In this document: one piece after another, positions 27,633-37,878 of the stretch | Layout of the letters: every line of letters starts with the position of its first letter | Numbering within the stretch: position 1 is the first letter of the stretch | NCBI RefSeq assembly: GCF_901538355.1 | Contig: NZ_LR593887.1 | Location: 2,394,920-2,458,919, forward strand | DNA: 64,000 nucleotides | Origin: Tuwongella immobilis | GTDB taxonomy: Bacteria > Planctomycetota > Planctomycetia > Gemmatales > Gemmataceae | Direction: 5' to 3' | Translations under genes and position numbers: made by a program | Notes under the pieces: generated by a model | What the model was told of the DNA's origin: nothing | Seen by the model: the letters and a program-made list of their open reading frames with translations, nothing else | Databases searched by the model: none

Positions 27633-28664
27633 ATGTCTCGATTCTGGCAGCATTTTATCAGCGATGGCCAAAGTGGGGCGGTGCCGCCGCCGCGGGATCG
27701 TGGCATTCCGAGCGAATCCCAAGCCTGGGATGCCTTCTCGCAGGTGGTGATTTCGGTGGCAGAACGGCTTCGGCCCGCCGTCGTGAATCTGCGAGTCGGC
27801 CGAGGAGCCCGCGAAGGAGCGGGGTCGGGAATCCTGTTTGCGCCGGATGGCTTTCTGCTCACCAATTCGCACGTGGTCGGCACGGCATCACGAGTTCGGG
27901 TGCGATTGAACGATGGTCAGGAACTAAGCGGGCGCGTCGTTGGGAACGATCCCTGGACCGATCTGGCCGTGGTGCAGGCGGAAGGAAGTGGGCTACCGCA
28001 TGCTCAATTCGGTGATTCCGCCGCGCTGCGGGTTGGGCAGTTGGTGGTTGCCATTGGCAGTCCGCTTGGCTTCGATTCGACCGTCACCGCCGGAGTGGTG
28101 AGCGCGGTCGGTCGGTCGCTACGCAGTCTGACCGGGCATCTCGTGGATGGGGTCATTCAGACCGATGCCGCATTGAATCCAGGGAATTCGGGCGGGCCGC
28201 TGGTCGATTCTCGCGGCGAGGTGATCGGCGTCAACACCGCGGTGATTCAACCCGCGCAGGGCATCTGCTTTGCCATTCCCATCAACATCGCCAAACAGAT
28301 CATTCCGCAGTTGATTCGACGCGGGCGAGTTGAGCGCGGGTATCTCGGCTTGCATGCCCGACAAGTGCCGTTATCGCCGACAATTCGCAAGCAGTTTGGT
28401 TTGTCCCAACAAACGGGCGTCGAGGTGATGCTCATGGAAGAAGACGGCCCGGCAGAACTGGGCGGCGTCTGGATCGAGGATGTGATTTTGGCATTGGGCG
28501 ATCAGCCGGCGGCATCGGTTGACGATCTACACCGGCTGTTAACCCAACTGCCCGTAGGAGTTCCGACGAATATCACCCTGCTGCGAGATGGGCGGCGAAT
28601 CGAGCGGATGGTGATTCCGAGCGATTATCCCACGCCATCATCGTCAACCGGGGCGGGAAATTAA
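27633..28664 (+). CDS. DegP/HtrA-like serine protease with PDZ domain
   Basis: A 343-residue S1C protease. The catalytic triad is visible: His80 (LTNSHVVG), Asp110 (DPWTDLAVV) and Ser186 (NPGNSGGPL). A single PDZ domain follows (about residues 245-325). Unlike ordinary DegP/DegQ, the N-terminus lacks a hydrophobic signal or anchor, so it may be cytoplasmic or exported in another way. The ATG at 27633 has GGAG 8 bases upstream; an ATG 18 bases earlier is possible but also gives no signal. Its TAA shares the TTAA tetramer with the stop of the convergent pdxJ. Confidence 0.9.
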   Translation: MSRFWQHFISDGQSGAVPPPRDRGIPSESQAWDAFSQVVISVAERLRPAVVNLRVGRGAREGAGSGILFAPDGFLLTNSHVVGTASRVRVRLNDGQELSGRVVGNDPWTDLAVVQAEGSGLPHAQFGDSAALRVGQLVVAIGSPLGFDSTVTAGVVSAVGRSLRSLTGHLVDGVIQTDAALNPGNSGGPLVDSRGEVIGVNTAVIQPAQGICFAIPINIAKQIIPQLIRRGRVERGYLGLHARQVPLSPTIRKQFGLSQQTGVEVMLMEEDGPAELGGVWIEDVILALGDQPAASVDDLHRLLTQLPVGVPTNITLLRDGRRIERMVIPSDYPTPSSSTGAGN

Positions 28665-29386
28665 GGCGTCGCTTGAAGGATCGTCTGCTTCATCTCGCGG
28701 ACGGCTCGTTCGAGACCGACCAGGACAGCCCGCGAGACGATGCTATGTCCGATGTTCAATTCTTCCATTCCCGGAATGGTGCACACGGGTTGGACATTGT
28801 GATAGTTCAGACCGTGCCCCGCGTGAACGTGGAGTTTCAACCCGATAGCCGTCGCGGTTGCGAGGCGGAGTTTCTCCAATTCGTGGGCGACGGCGGCAGC
28901 ACCGCGGGCTTCCGAATAGCTGGCCGTTTGCAATTCGATGGCATCGGCACCGAAGCGAGCGGCGGCCTCGATTTGAGCCTCATCCGGGTCGATGAACAGC
29001 GACACATGAATGCCAGCGGAACGAAGCCGATCGATGGCGCTACGGACCGATAATTCGTTGGCGAGGATGTCGAGCCCGCCTTCGGTCGTAAGTTCTTGCC
29101 GCTTTTCGGGGACGAGCGTGGCTTCGGTTGGCTTGGTTTGGATGGCCAATTCGATAATGGCATCGACAGTCGCCATCTCGAGATTCAGACGTGGGAGATC
29201 GACTTGGCTGAGCAGCAGCAAATCGCGATCTTGAATGTGTCGGCGATCTTCCCGCAGGTGGATGGTGATGCCGTCGGCGCCGCCCAGAGTCGCAAGCACA
29301 GCTGCGGCAACGGGATCAGGCTCCGCCGCGCGGCGAGCCTGGCGAACGGTGGCGACGTGATCGATATTCACACCAAGTCGAATCAT
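28661..29386 (-). CDS. pdxJ: Pyridoxine 5'-phosphate synthase
   Basis: A 241-residue PdxJ, which condenses deoxyxylulose 5-phosphate with aminoacetone phosphate in the DXP-dependent vitamin B6 pathway. The N-terminal block [31 protein letters not shown], the LFIDPD strand, and the phosphate-binding C-terminal region ([23 protein letters not shown]) are all present. Length is as expected. It lies 33 bases after the upstream membrane-protein gene and is probably co-transcribed with it. Confidence 0.95.
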   Translation of the reverse strand: MIRLGVNIDHVATVRQARRAAEPDPVAAAVLATLGGADGITIHLREDRRHIQDRDLLLLSQVDLPRLNLEMATVDAIIELAIQTKPTEATLVPEKRQELTTEGGLDILANELSVRSAIDRLRSAGIHVSLFIDPDEAQIEAAARFGADAIELQTASYSEARGAAAVAHELEKLRLATATAIGLKLHVHAGHGLNYHNVQPVCTIPGMEELNIGHSIVSRAVLVGLERAVREMKQTILQATP

Positions 29387-29419
29387 CAGAACAATACCCC
29401 AATGACAGGGAGCGGAACG

Positions 29420-30028
29420 TCACTGATTCAACGAACCGATCAGTTCGCGGTACCGCAACGATTCTCGATACAGAATGCGAAACAAGACCATGCTGATCAG
29501 GATACTGAATACTTTATCGACAATCTCGAACGGCGTGAACAGACTGGACAAAATCAGCACGGCGACCAGCAGCATGGCCGAAAACTGTGTCGTGTGGGTG
29601 ACTCGGTAGCGGGAGTCGAAATACATCTTCACAATCGCGGTGAAATCCCGAACCAAGTCAAGAATCAACCACGATGCCCGACTCGCAACATTCACGGCCG
29701 CCGCGGCTTGCGCCAATTGCGGCGAGTACGGCAGCAATTGGCGGGGATCGACAGTGATTGTCGGTGGTTCCGAATCTCGACCGCGACCCGGCCCCAGTGC
29801 GGGCGGATCTTGAATAATCACTCCCGTGTTGGGGGAGACTCGCACGGGTTGCGATTCGATCGTGTGAATGATGCGGTCAACCACCCGATCTTCGAGGTGG
29901 GTCGTGTCTTGCAGCGATGCCAACGCATCTTCCAACCGGCGAATGCGCTGTTCGAGTTGCTCGGTGGAATTCGTGGGCGTGCCGTTCGGGCCTTGGGACG
30001 CTGTTGGGTAGATTGGTCGGTCATCCAT
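29420..30028 (-). CDS. Small membrane protein with coiled coil, unknown function
   Basis: A protein of about 202 residues that I do not recognise. It begins with a polar, proline-rich segment, a short coiled coil (EQLEQRIRRLEDALASLQ) and then two hydrophobic helices near the C-terminus (SAMLLVAVLILSSLF and VFSILISMVLFRILY). The start is uncertain: the ATG at 30028 has GGGGA 7 bases upstream, while in-frame ATGs at 30076 and 30142 would lengthen it. It precedes pdxJ by 33 bases on the same strand, without any evident functional link. Confidence 0.6.
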   Translation of the reverse strand: MDDRPIYPTASQGPNGTPTNSTEQLEQRIRRLEDALASLQDTTHLEDRVVDRIIHTIESQPVRVSPNTGVIIQDPPALGPGRGRDSEPPTITVDPRQLLPYSPQLAQAAAAVNVASRASWLILDLVRDFTAIVKMYFDSRYRVTHTTQFSAMLLVAVLILSSLFTPFEIVDKVFSILISMVLFRILYRESLRYRELIGSLNQ

Positions 30029-30244
30029 CAGTCGATCCCCGTGAGTTGGGTTCGCTGGGGTGGTTACCGCATTCATGGCATCCCGTGTCAACGCACCGAT
30101 TGGCGGCTGTTGAGTCCGGAGTGGGCGGAATCTCCCCGTCAAGCATCACAGGTTAGCTTAACGTACAACGTGGCATCTGACCAGAGGACGCATTGGAGTG
30201 GGGCAGGGTTCGCGGCGAGAATTTTCGAGAATGAGCAGTTGCAA

Positions 30245-30274
30245 CAACCTCACCCGATGGTTCGGATGAGGTTG
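30245..30274 (-). terminator. Candidate terminator after the HU-like gene
   Basis: Eight pairs (30245-30252 with 30267-30274), one mismatch and four more pairs (30254-30257 with 30262-30265) surround a 4-base loop, starting 21 bases past the stop of the HU-like gene on the minus strand. The run after it is only mildly T-rich. Together with position this suggests transcription termination of that gene. Confidence 0.5.
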
Positions 30275-30295
30275 CCGAGAATCCATCACAGTCGC

Positions 30296-30847
30296 TTATT
30301 TGATGAGTTCTTTGAGGTTCTTCAGCGGGCGAACCTTGATTTCCGTGCGGGCGGGCTTCGCCTTCACGATAATTTTCTTGCCCGGGTTGAAGCGGTCGTC
30401 TTGTTCGTGTTCGGCGACCGCTTCTTTGTGATTCCGCTTCAGCTTGATGAGGCCGGGAATCGACAGCGTGCCGGGGCCGGTCGGTCCCAGTTCGGCGCGG
30501 ATCAAGCCGAGCAGCTCATCGAAGAACGCGGCGACTTGCTTGCGATTGAGTTGCAGCTTGTCGGCCAGGTGCTGATAGATCGCGGACTTGGTCTTGCCCT
30601 TGGCCACCGGAGCGGGGGCGGGAGCGGGAGCCGGGGCCGCGACAGCCTTCTTGCCTTTGACCTTCGGGGCTTCGGGAGCCGGGGCTGGGGCCGGAGCAGC
30701 CGCTGCCGCCGCCTTCTTGCCCTTGGCCTTCGGTGCTTCGGGAGCCGGGGCCGGAGCGGGTTCTGGAGCCGGGGCCGCCTTCGCCTTCGCGGGCTTGGCT
30801 TTCGGAGCCTTTTCTTCGGCGGGGGCTTCTGGTTTCTTCTTGGCCAT
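30296..30847 (-). CDS. HU-family DNA-binding protein with histone H1-like tail
   Basis: A 183-residue nucleoid protein in two parts. Residues 1 to about 85 are almost only Ala, Pro, Lys and Glu, with repeated units such as APAPAPAPEAPK and KGKKA, resembling eukaryotic histone H1 tails and bacterial Hc1/AlgR3-like tails. Residues about 86-183 form an HU/IHF-like domain (KSAIYQHLADKLQLNRKQV, LSIPGLIKLKR, FNPGKKIIVKAKPA). Ordinary HU has about 90 residues and no tail. The ATG at 30847 is the clear start (MAKKKPE); longer frames run into noncoding sequence. It probably compacts the chromosome. Confidence 0.85.
   Translation of the reverse strand: MAKKKPEAPAEEKAPKAKPAKAKAAPAPEPAPAPAPEAPKAKGKKAAAAAAPAPAPAPEAPKVKGKKAVAAPAPAPAPAPVAKGKTKSAIYQHLADKLQLNRKQVAAFFDELLGLIRAELGPTGPGTLSIPGLIKLKRNHKEAVAEHEQDDRFNPGKKIIVKAKPARTEIKVRPLKNLKELIK
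30606..30790. repeat. Degenerate 66-base tandem repeats coding for the Ala/Pro/Lys tail
   Basis: Copies of a GC-rich unit coding for KGKKA plus an Ala-Pro run recur with a 66-base period; for example the segment beginning CTTCTTGCC at 30647 recurs at 30713. The copies differ at several positions, so the repeat is old or under selection only for composition. Copy number probably varies between strains. Confidence 0.6.
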
Positions 30848-31022
30848 GATGGATCTCGTGCGATGGTTTGGAGGGTCGCCGGAATCGAGCATTTCCGGCA
30901 TTTTCTTCGCTAGAACGATTGTCGATCGTACTTGCCCATCACGCTGGCAGAAATTGCGCTTTTTCCCCGGAATTTGCGCGATTTCTGCCCGTCTAATCGT
31001 TAGGATTTGGCTTATCTTCCGC

Positions 31023-32372
31023 TCAATTCGCGCTTTCAGGCTTGGAACGCCCGCGACCGATGCCGTAATACGTAAATCCCAGCGATTCCATTTGACGGGG
31101 TTCGTAGAGGTTTCGACCGTCAAAAATCACGGAATTTCGCATCAATCGCCGCATCACTTCGAAGTCCGGATTCCGGAATTCTTGCCATTCGGTGACAATC
31201 ACCAACGCATCGGCACCTTCCAAGGCACCATATGGGCGATCGCAATAAATCAACTGATCGCCATAAATTTGTTTGACGTTGTTCAACGCCTCGGGGTCAT
31301 GAACCCGCAATTTGCAGCCCGCGGCGAGGAGCGATTCGATTAGCACCAGCGAGGGAGCCTCGCGGATGTCGTCGGTGCGCGGTTTGAAGGCGAGTCCCCA
31401 GATGGCGATGAATTTTCCCGCCAGCGAATCGCCAAAATGTTGCCGAATCTTGGTCGGCAGCACTTGTTTCTGTGCTTCGTTGACTTGATCGACCGCTTCG
31501 ACCATCGGCAACGGCAGTTCCATCTTGCGGCCCATGGCCATGACCGCGCGCACGTCCTTGGGGAAGCACGACCCACCGTAGCCCGCACCGGGAAACAGAA
31601 ATTGGAAGCCAATGCGAACGTCGTGGCCCATGCCGCGGCGAACATCGTTGATGTCCGCTCCGAGTCGATCGCACAAATTGGCCATTTCGTTGATGAAGCT
31701 AATTTTCGTCGCCAGCATGGCATTCGCGGCGTATTTGGTCATTTCCGCGCTTTCGGGCGTCATCACCAGAAACGGGCGTTCGGTGCGAAGGAAGGGGGCA
31801 TACAGTTCGCGGAGGATCTCGGCGGTTTCGTGCGAGCGAACGCCCACGACGACGCGATCCGGCTTCATAAAGTCGTCGATCGCGGCCCCTTCCTTGAGAA
31901 ACTCCGGATTGCTGGCCACCTCGAACAGCGTGCAGCCCATTGCCTTCATGCGCTCGGTCAGCTCGCGATTGGTGCCAACCGGGACGGTACTTTTGATAAT
32001 CAGAATGCGTTTGCTGGTGTCGCCTTCGGCTTGCAGCTTGTTGAGAATGCGACCGACCGCCTCGCCAACGGCCCAGATGCCACGCAGGTCGGCATCGCCG
32101 GTGTCGCTTTGCGGAGTTCCGACGGCGAGAAAGACGAGTTTCGTCTGCCGAATGGCGGCTTCCAGGTCGGTGCCGAACTTCAGCCGTTCTTCGCGGCGGT
32201 TCTTTTGGACCATCTCCAAAAGTCCCGGCTCGTAAATGGGCAGGCCATTATTGAGCAGAATTTGAATTTTGGCTTCGTCTTTGTCGATGCCAAAGACGTG
32301 ATTGCCGCTTTCCGCCAGGCAGGTCGCAGTCACCAGGCCGACGTATCCGGTGCCGATAACAGTGATTCTCAT
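31023..32372 (-). CDS. ugd: UDP-glucose 6-dehydrogenase
   Basis: A 449-residue NAD-dependent enzyme that oxidises UDP-glucose to UDP-glucuronate for surface polysaccharides. The N-terminal dinucleotide site is [12 protein letters not shown], the middle domain has the catalytic Cys in YGGSCFPKD, and the C-terminal UDP-binding domain starts at about residue 315 ([19 protein letters not shown]). Length is normal. The ATG at 32372 gives the expected [12 protein letters not shown] start; the extra 12 residues of a longer frame are not conserved. Next to rmd and gmd, which also make nucleotide sugars. Confidence 0.93.
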   Translation of the reverse strand: MRITVIGTGYVGLVTATCLAESGNHVFGIDKDEAKIQILLNNGLPIYEPGLLEMVQKNRREERLKFGTDLEAAIRQTKLVFLAVGTPQSDTGDADLRGIWAVGEAVGRILNKLQAEGDTSKRILIIKSTVPVGTNRELTERMKAMGCTLFEVASNPEFLKEGAAIDDFMKPDRVVVGVRSHETAEILRELYAPFLRTERPFLVMTPESAEMTKYAANAMLATKISFINEMANLCDRLGADINDVRRGMGHDVRIGFQFLFPGAGYGGSCFPKDVRAVMAMGRKMELPLPMVEAVDQVNEAQKQVLPTKIRQHFGDSLAGKFIAIWGLAFKPRTDDIREAPSLVLIESLLAAGCKLRVHDPEALNNVKQIYGDQLIYCDRPYGALEGADALVIVTEWQEFRNPDFEVMRRLMRNSVIFDGRNLYEPRQMESLGFTYYGIGRGRSKPESAN

Positions 32373-32434
32373 GAACAACTCCGGCTCTGGTGAGAGCGAT
32401 TCCATCATCCGATATCATCGCGGTTTATCGCCGC

Positions 32435-33412
32435 TTAGGCGCGTGCCCGCAATTGCTGAGTTGAGGCCCGCCAATACTCGAGAATCGATTCCAGACTGTC
32501 CCGAAGCGACCATTGCGGTTCCCAACCAGTGGCGGATCGCAAGCGCGTGATACTCGTTTGGGTAAACGTGGTATCACCGATTCTTCGGGGATCGATCTTT
32601 TCTCGGAAATCGATCGGAACTCGTGCCAGGGTAAGCAGTTCCTGCACCACATCACGCATCAAGCGGGATCGGCCGGTGGCGGCGTTATACACCTCGCCGG
32701 TGCGACCGTGTTGGAGCAGGGCCAGATACGCCAGGACCATATCGCGAATATCGCACAAATCGCGGTAGCCGGAAAGGTCGCCGGTTTCGAGCACCGGTGC
32801 CCGTCGTCCGGCTTCAATTTCGGCAATTTGCCGGGCGAAGGATGCCACGGCGTAATCCGGGGATTGTCGGGGGCCGATCTGATTAAACGGCCGCACTCGC
32901 ACAATATCCAGGCCATGCGTGCGAGTGTATTGATAGCTCAGCAGGTCGGTGGCGGCCTTGCTGGTCGCGTAGGGACTCGTCGGTTTCAGCGGGCTTTGCT
33001 CATCGCAAATCGAGCCGGGCGGTTCGACATCGCCGTACACCAGTCCGCTGGAGACGTAGAGAATCCGGGGACGAACCGAGCTGGCGACAATCGCATCGTA
33101 CAACTGCTTGGTGGCATGCAGATTGTCGCGCCAGGCTTGCTCGGATTCTTGAAACGATCGTCCGGTATTGGCATAGCCCGCCAAGTGGATGACCCACTCG
33201 GGCTCGCACAAACGGACGACTGCCTCGATGCGGTCGCGTTCCAGCAAATCTGCGGAATGCAAGCGCACCAAGGCCAATTCGGAGTTGGAGTCCGGAGATG
33301 CGCTGGGGGCGGACCGACTGATTCCATGCAACTGATGGCTCGGATCCGCCCGCAATGCTTCGACCAAATGCCCGCCGACGAAACCGGTTACTCCCGTGAT
33401 CAAAATGCGCAT
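32435..33412 (-). CDS. rmd: GDP-6-deoxy-D-lyxo-4-hexulose (GDP-4-keto-6-deoxymannose) reductase-like SDR
   Basis: A 325-residue extended SDR protein with TGVTGFVGGHL at the cofactor site and the catalytic pair YATSK. The N-terminal and middle regions (SSGLVYGD, RPFNQIGPRQSPDYAVASF) resemble Rmd, which reduces the Gmd product to GDP-D-rhamnose. The gmd gene sits 50 bases upstream on the same strand, which agrees. A fucose-type (GDP-L-fucose synthase) product is less likely because that enzyme also epimerises and has a different signature. GAGGA precedes the start. Confidence 0.82.
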   Translation of the reverse strand: MRILITGVTGFVGGHLVEALRADPSHQLHGISRSAPSASPDSNSELALVRLHSADLLERDRIEAVVRLCEPEWVIHLAGYANTGRSFQESEQAWRDNLHATKQLYDAIVASSVRPRILYVSSGLVYGDVEPPGSICDEQSPLKPTSPYATSKAATDLLSYQYTRTHGLDIVRVRPFNQIGPRQSPDYAVASFARQIAEIEAGRRAPVLETGDLSGYRDLCDIRDMVLAYLALLQHGRTGEVYNAATGRSRLMRDVVQELLTLARVPIDFREKIDPRRIGDTTFTQTSITRLRSATGWEPQWSLRDSLESILEYWRASTQQLRARA

Positions 33413-33462
33413 AACCGATCCTCGCGGAAAACAACCGTTTGGAGAGAGTTCCGCGACGCCGA

Positions 33463-34533
<1,071 letters not shown>

Positions 34534-34584
34534 CTATTCTTCCCATACTGCCAATTAAATGTCAAGTGGGGCTGAGGCGAGCAA

Positions 34585-35406
34585 TTACAGACTCGCGAGT
34601 ACCCGCTTGACGATGGTGCGCAGTTTCTTTTCCGCTGTGTTGGCAGTCGCAATAATTTCCGGAAGACTCACCGGCTCCAACGCATCCGCCAAGCACATAT
34701 CCGTGATAATCGAGAAGCCCAGAATCCGCATCTTGCTATGCACGCCAACAATCACCTCGGGAATTGTCGACATGCCAATCACATCCGCTCCAATCGTCCG
34801 CAAAAAGCGGTATTCCGCTCGCGTCTCCAAGCACGGCCCCTTCAGCGCAGAATACACACCCTTATGGCAGACAATGCGTTCTTCCAACGCAATTTGCATC
34901 GCTTTGGCGATTAACTCGCGGTCATACGGATAACACATGTCCGGAAAGCGGTCCCCCAGGCGATCGTCATTCGGCCCAATCAGCGGATTATCGCCCATCA
35001 GGTTAATATGGTCTTCGATGACCATCAGATCGCCCTTGGAATACTGCGGATTCAGCCCACCGCACGCATTGCTGACAATCAGCACCTCGCAGCCCATGGC
35101 CTTCATCACCCGAACCGGGAATGTGATCGACTGCAAACTGTACCCTTCATAAGCATGGAAGCGGCCTTCCATCGCCATGACGGTCTGACCTTCCAACGTG
35201 CCGACCACGAGTTGCCCCTTGTGGCTGGCCACCGTGGATTTCAGAAAATGCGGAATCTGATCGTAGGGAATTTTGTCGTCGGCGGTGATTTCCTCGGCCA
35301 ATCCTCCCAGGCCGGTGCCCAGAATGATGCCAACTTTCGGCGTGCGATTCCAACGACCCTTCAAAGCCGCGGCAGATTCTTGGATTTGATCGTACAGTGC
35401 GGTCAT
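34585..35406 (-). CDS. Purine nucleoside phosphorylase, trimeric type
   Basis: A 273-residue phosphorylase of the low-molecular-weight trimeric group (PunA / human PNP-like). Family blocks include GIILGTGLGG (phosphate site), GRFHAYEGYS, VSNACGGLNP and GPCLETRAEYR with the conserved Glu194. At the position of human Asn243 the sequence reads SIITDMC, so Asp236 replaces Asn. In human PNP that change shifts preference towards adenosine, so this enzyme may accept 6-aminopurines as well. It cleaves purine nucleosides for salvage. It is divergent from the LRR gene at 35501. Confidence 0.9.
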   Translation of the reverse strand: MTALYDQIQESAAALKGRWNRTPKVGIILGTGLGGLAEEITADDKIPYDQIPHFLKSTVASHKGQLVVGTLEGQTVMAMEGRFHAYEGYSLQSITFPVRVMKAMGCEVLIVSNACGGLNPQYSKGDLMVIEDHINLMGDNPLIGPNDDRLGDRFPDMCYPYDRELIAKAMQIALEERIVCHKGVYSALKGPCLETRAEYRFLRTIGADVIGMSTIPEVIVGVHSKMRILGFSIITDMCLADALEPVSLPEIIATANTAEKKLRTIVKRVLASL

Positions 35407-35500
35407 GATGCGGTATCCGGTTGACGTAGTTGGCGTTTCGGACTATCGTGCCGACGCGATTTGGGGCCATCATCGGCGCTGCGGACGCGAGGATTAATGT

Positions 35501-36799
35501 ATGCAGTCGCAATCGGAATCCCAGCCAACCTCCGGGAAACTGTTCGCACAAATCACCCGAACCCCCTCATTTCAACCCCGACTCGCCACCGCTCGCCACC
35601 TTCGCGGTCACGACCAACCCGCAGTCCGCGAATGGCATGCCTTTGGCATCGACTCCGTCGAATGGCATCACGAACGCATCACCGGTCTCCGCATCACCGC
35701 ACGCGGCTGGATCAGCCACCATGTGCGACTTCTCCAGGACTTTCCCGACCTCACCACGATCCGGCTCCGACTTGTGCGGCCCTATGTCAGCGAATTGGCC
35801 AAAAGTCGGTCATTCGATCGACTTACCGGAATCGATATCGCCGATAATGATTTGACCGCCGACTCCGTGACGACTCTGGCCCAAGCGATTCCCACGGAAT
35901 CGGTGCGAACATTGAATCTGGCCGGCAATCGGCTGACGGCACCAGACATTGAGCGACTTCTGGCCGACTTTGGCTGGACTCGCCTGGAGTCGCTCGATCT
36001 CACCGGGAACGACACTTCCGGGATCGCCGTTCGAAATTGGCGTCTGCCAACAACTCTGCGCGATCTGCGGCTCAATCGCACGCAGTTGCAGCATCTTCCG
36101 ACATTGCCTGCGGGACTGTTCGAATGTTCGGCAGCCGAAAATCCGTCGCTCCAAGTTGCCGATGAGAGTCGATTCTGGGCATCCCTGGCCGATCGGGCAT
36201 GGCAGAAACTCGATCTCGCTGGCTGCGACCTGGGCGGACAATCGGCCGATTGGCTTCGATTGCTTCCAGAATCGAAGGGTGTTCGCCATCTTCGACTCTC
36301 CCAGAATCGCTTGAATGCGGATGAACTGGTTGCGTTCGCTCAATTTGGGTGGTTCACCGCATGTGAATCGCTCGACCTTGCGGGTAATCCGATGGGACCG
36401 TTCGGATTCCAAGCCGTGCGAGAGGCCATTGTGCCGAGCCGTTGTCGGCGATTGGATTTGCAGCGAATCGAACTCACCGACTGGGCCTTGCATGCCTGGA
36501 TTGCCGCGAGTCGAGCAGCCCCTGCTGCAGAATCGCTCGAGTCGCTGGAATCGTTATCCTTGGCATGGAACCCGCTATCCGAGAAGAGTTTGCGTGCATT
36601 CTGCGAATCGGGGCTTGCTCCGAATCTACGAGAACTCGATCTCTCGGGAATCACGATGTCGCTCCCGCTCATCGAAGCGCTGGTGCGGCGTTCGGAATGC
36701 GCCCGTTTGGAGCGACTCATCCTCCGCGATTGTCCCCGACTGCGCGAAACGGGAATCGCACGATTGCGGAACCGATTTGGCGAGAACGTGCAATTCTGA
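35501..36799 (+). CDS. Leucine-rich repeat protein
   Basis: A 432-residue protein without a signal peptide. From about residue 80 to the end it consists of about ten leucine-rich repeats of the ribonuclease-inhibitor kind (28-29 residues each; examples FDRLTGIDIADNDLTADSV and VRHLRLSQNRLNADEL). The N-terminal 80 residues have no repeats and resemble the lead-in of Gemmata-type LRR proteins, although I do not see the full TIGR02996 companion motif. AGGA precedes the start. Such repeats usually bind proteins; the partner is unknown. Confidence 0.8.
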   Translation: MQSQSESQPTSGKLFAQITRTPSFQPRLATARHLRGHDQPAVREWHAFGIDSVEWHHERITGLRITARGWISHHVRLLQDFPDLTTIRLRLVRPYVSELAKSRSFDRLTGIDIADNDLTADSVTTLAQAIPTESVRTLNLAGNRLTAPDIERLLADFGWTRLESLDLTGNDTSGIAVRNWRLPTTLRDLRLNRTQLQHLPTLPAGLFECSAAENPSLQVADESRFWASLADRAWQKLDLAGCDLGGQSADWLRLLPESKGVRHLRLSQNRLNADELVAFAQFGWFTACESLDLAGNPMGPFGFQAVREAIVPSRCRRLDLQRIELTDWALHAWIAASRAAPAAESLESLESLSLAWNPLSEKSLRAFCESGLAPNLRELDLSGITMSLPLIEALVRRSECARLERLILRDCPRLRETGIARLRNRFGENVQF

Positions 36800-36872
36800 G
36801 CGTCTGTCCGCTAGACGCGCTGCCAGTTGGCTGCCACAATAAGCCGCATCTGGATTCGCCAAGGAGGATGCA

Positions 36873-37865
36873 ATGGCCGCGAATTTGACGCCGCAATATC
36901 TCGAAGCCGAGGAAGAATATCGCCGCGCCAAAACCGCTGCCGAAAAGCTCGCCGCACTCAAAAAAATGTGGGTGGAACTCCCCAAACATAAGGCGAGCGA
37001 AAAACTCCAAGCCGATCTCAAAACCAAAATGAGCGACCTTCGCGATGAGGTCGAAAACGAGAAGGCCGGCAAGAAAAAGGGTGGTCCCAGCTACAAGTTT
37101 CTCAAGCAAGGGGCCGGGCAGTTGGTCCTGTTGGGTGGCCCGAATACCGGCAAAAGTTCGATTCTCGCCAAACTCACCAAGGCGGCCCCCGACATTGCTC
37201 CGTATCCATTCACGACTCGCGAGCCGTCCATCGGCATGATGGATTACGAGGATGTTCGGCTGCAACTGCTGGATACGCCACCGATTACGGCGGACGTCAT
37301 GGAGCCAGCGGTGGGCGAAATCGTCCGCGCCTGCTCGGCGGCGATTCTCACGGTGGATCTGGGCGATGATGATGGCCCGTTCGCCATCGAGCCGGTCATC
37401 GAGCGGTTGGCCGGGGTTCGCAAGGAACTCGTCGCCGAACTGCCGGAAGATGGTGGCGAACCGACGACGTTTTACATTCGCACGCTCGTTTTGGGCACGC
37501 GCATCGATATGGATGGGGCGTCGGATCGCTTGGATATGGTCCGCGAAATTCTGGGCAATCGCTTCCCGATGCTCACCGTATCCCTGGAAACCGGGGAAGG
37601 GGTGGCCGAGATGCGCAAAGCCTTCTTTGATTTGCTGCGTGTGATGCGCATCTACACCAAATCGCCTGGGAAGTCGGCGGATATGACCTCGCCGTTTACC
37701 TGTCCGATTGGCTCAACCGTCTCCGAATTCGCCGGGTGTGTGCATCAGGATTTCACCGATAAAGTGAAGTCGGCCCGAGTCTGGGGCACCGGCGTCTTCG
37801 ATGGGCAAACCGTGGGTCGCGATCATGTGCTGCATGACCGCGACGTGGTCGAACTTCAAGTCTGA
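36873..37865 (+). CDS. Obg/DRG-like GTPase with C-terminal TGS domain
   Basis: A 330-residue TRAFAC-class GTPase. A helical, charged N-terminus (about residues 1-75) precedes the G domain: G1 GGPNTGKSS, a switch I region FTTREPS, and G3 LLDTPP. G4 is degenerate: the usual NKxD appears as TRID in VLGTRIDMDG. The C-terminal 65 residues form a TGS domain as in DRG proteins and threonyl-tRNA synthetase. The layout resembles DRG/YchF rather than Obg, suggesting a ribosome-associated role. The ribosome site AAGGAGG is a perfect match. Confidence 0.82.
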   Translation: MAANLTPQYLEAEEEYRRAKTAAEKLAALKKMWVELPKHKASEKLQADLKTKMSDLRDEVENEKAGKKKGGPSYKFLKQGAGQLVLLGGPNTGKSSILAKLTKAAPDIAPYPFTTREPSIGMMDYEDVRLQLLDTPPITADVMEPAVGEIVRACSAAILTVDLGDDDGPFAIEPVIERLAGVRKELVAELPEDGGEPTTFYIRTLVLGTRIDMDGASDRLDMVREILGNRFPMLTVSLETGEGVAEMRKAFFDLLRVMRIYTKSPGKSADMTSPFTCPIGSTVSEFAGCVHQDFTDKVKSARVWGTGVFDGQTVGRDHVLHDRDVVELQV

Positions 37866-37878
37866 ACCCCGAGTGGAA

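Noticed and set aside
29096-30913. Open frame of 605 codons on the plus strand
   Set aside because: It covers parts of pdxJ, a membrane protein and the HU-like gene on the opposite strand, all better supported.
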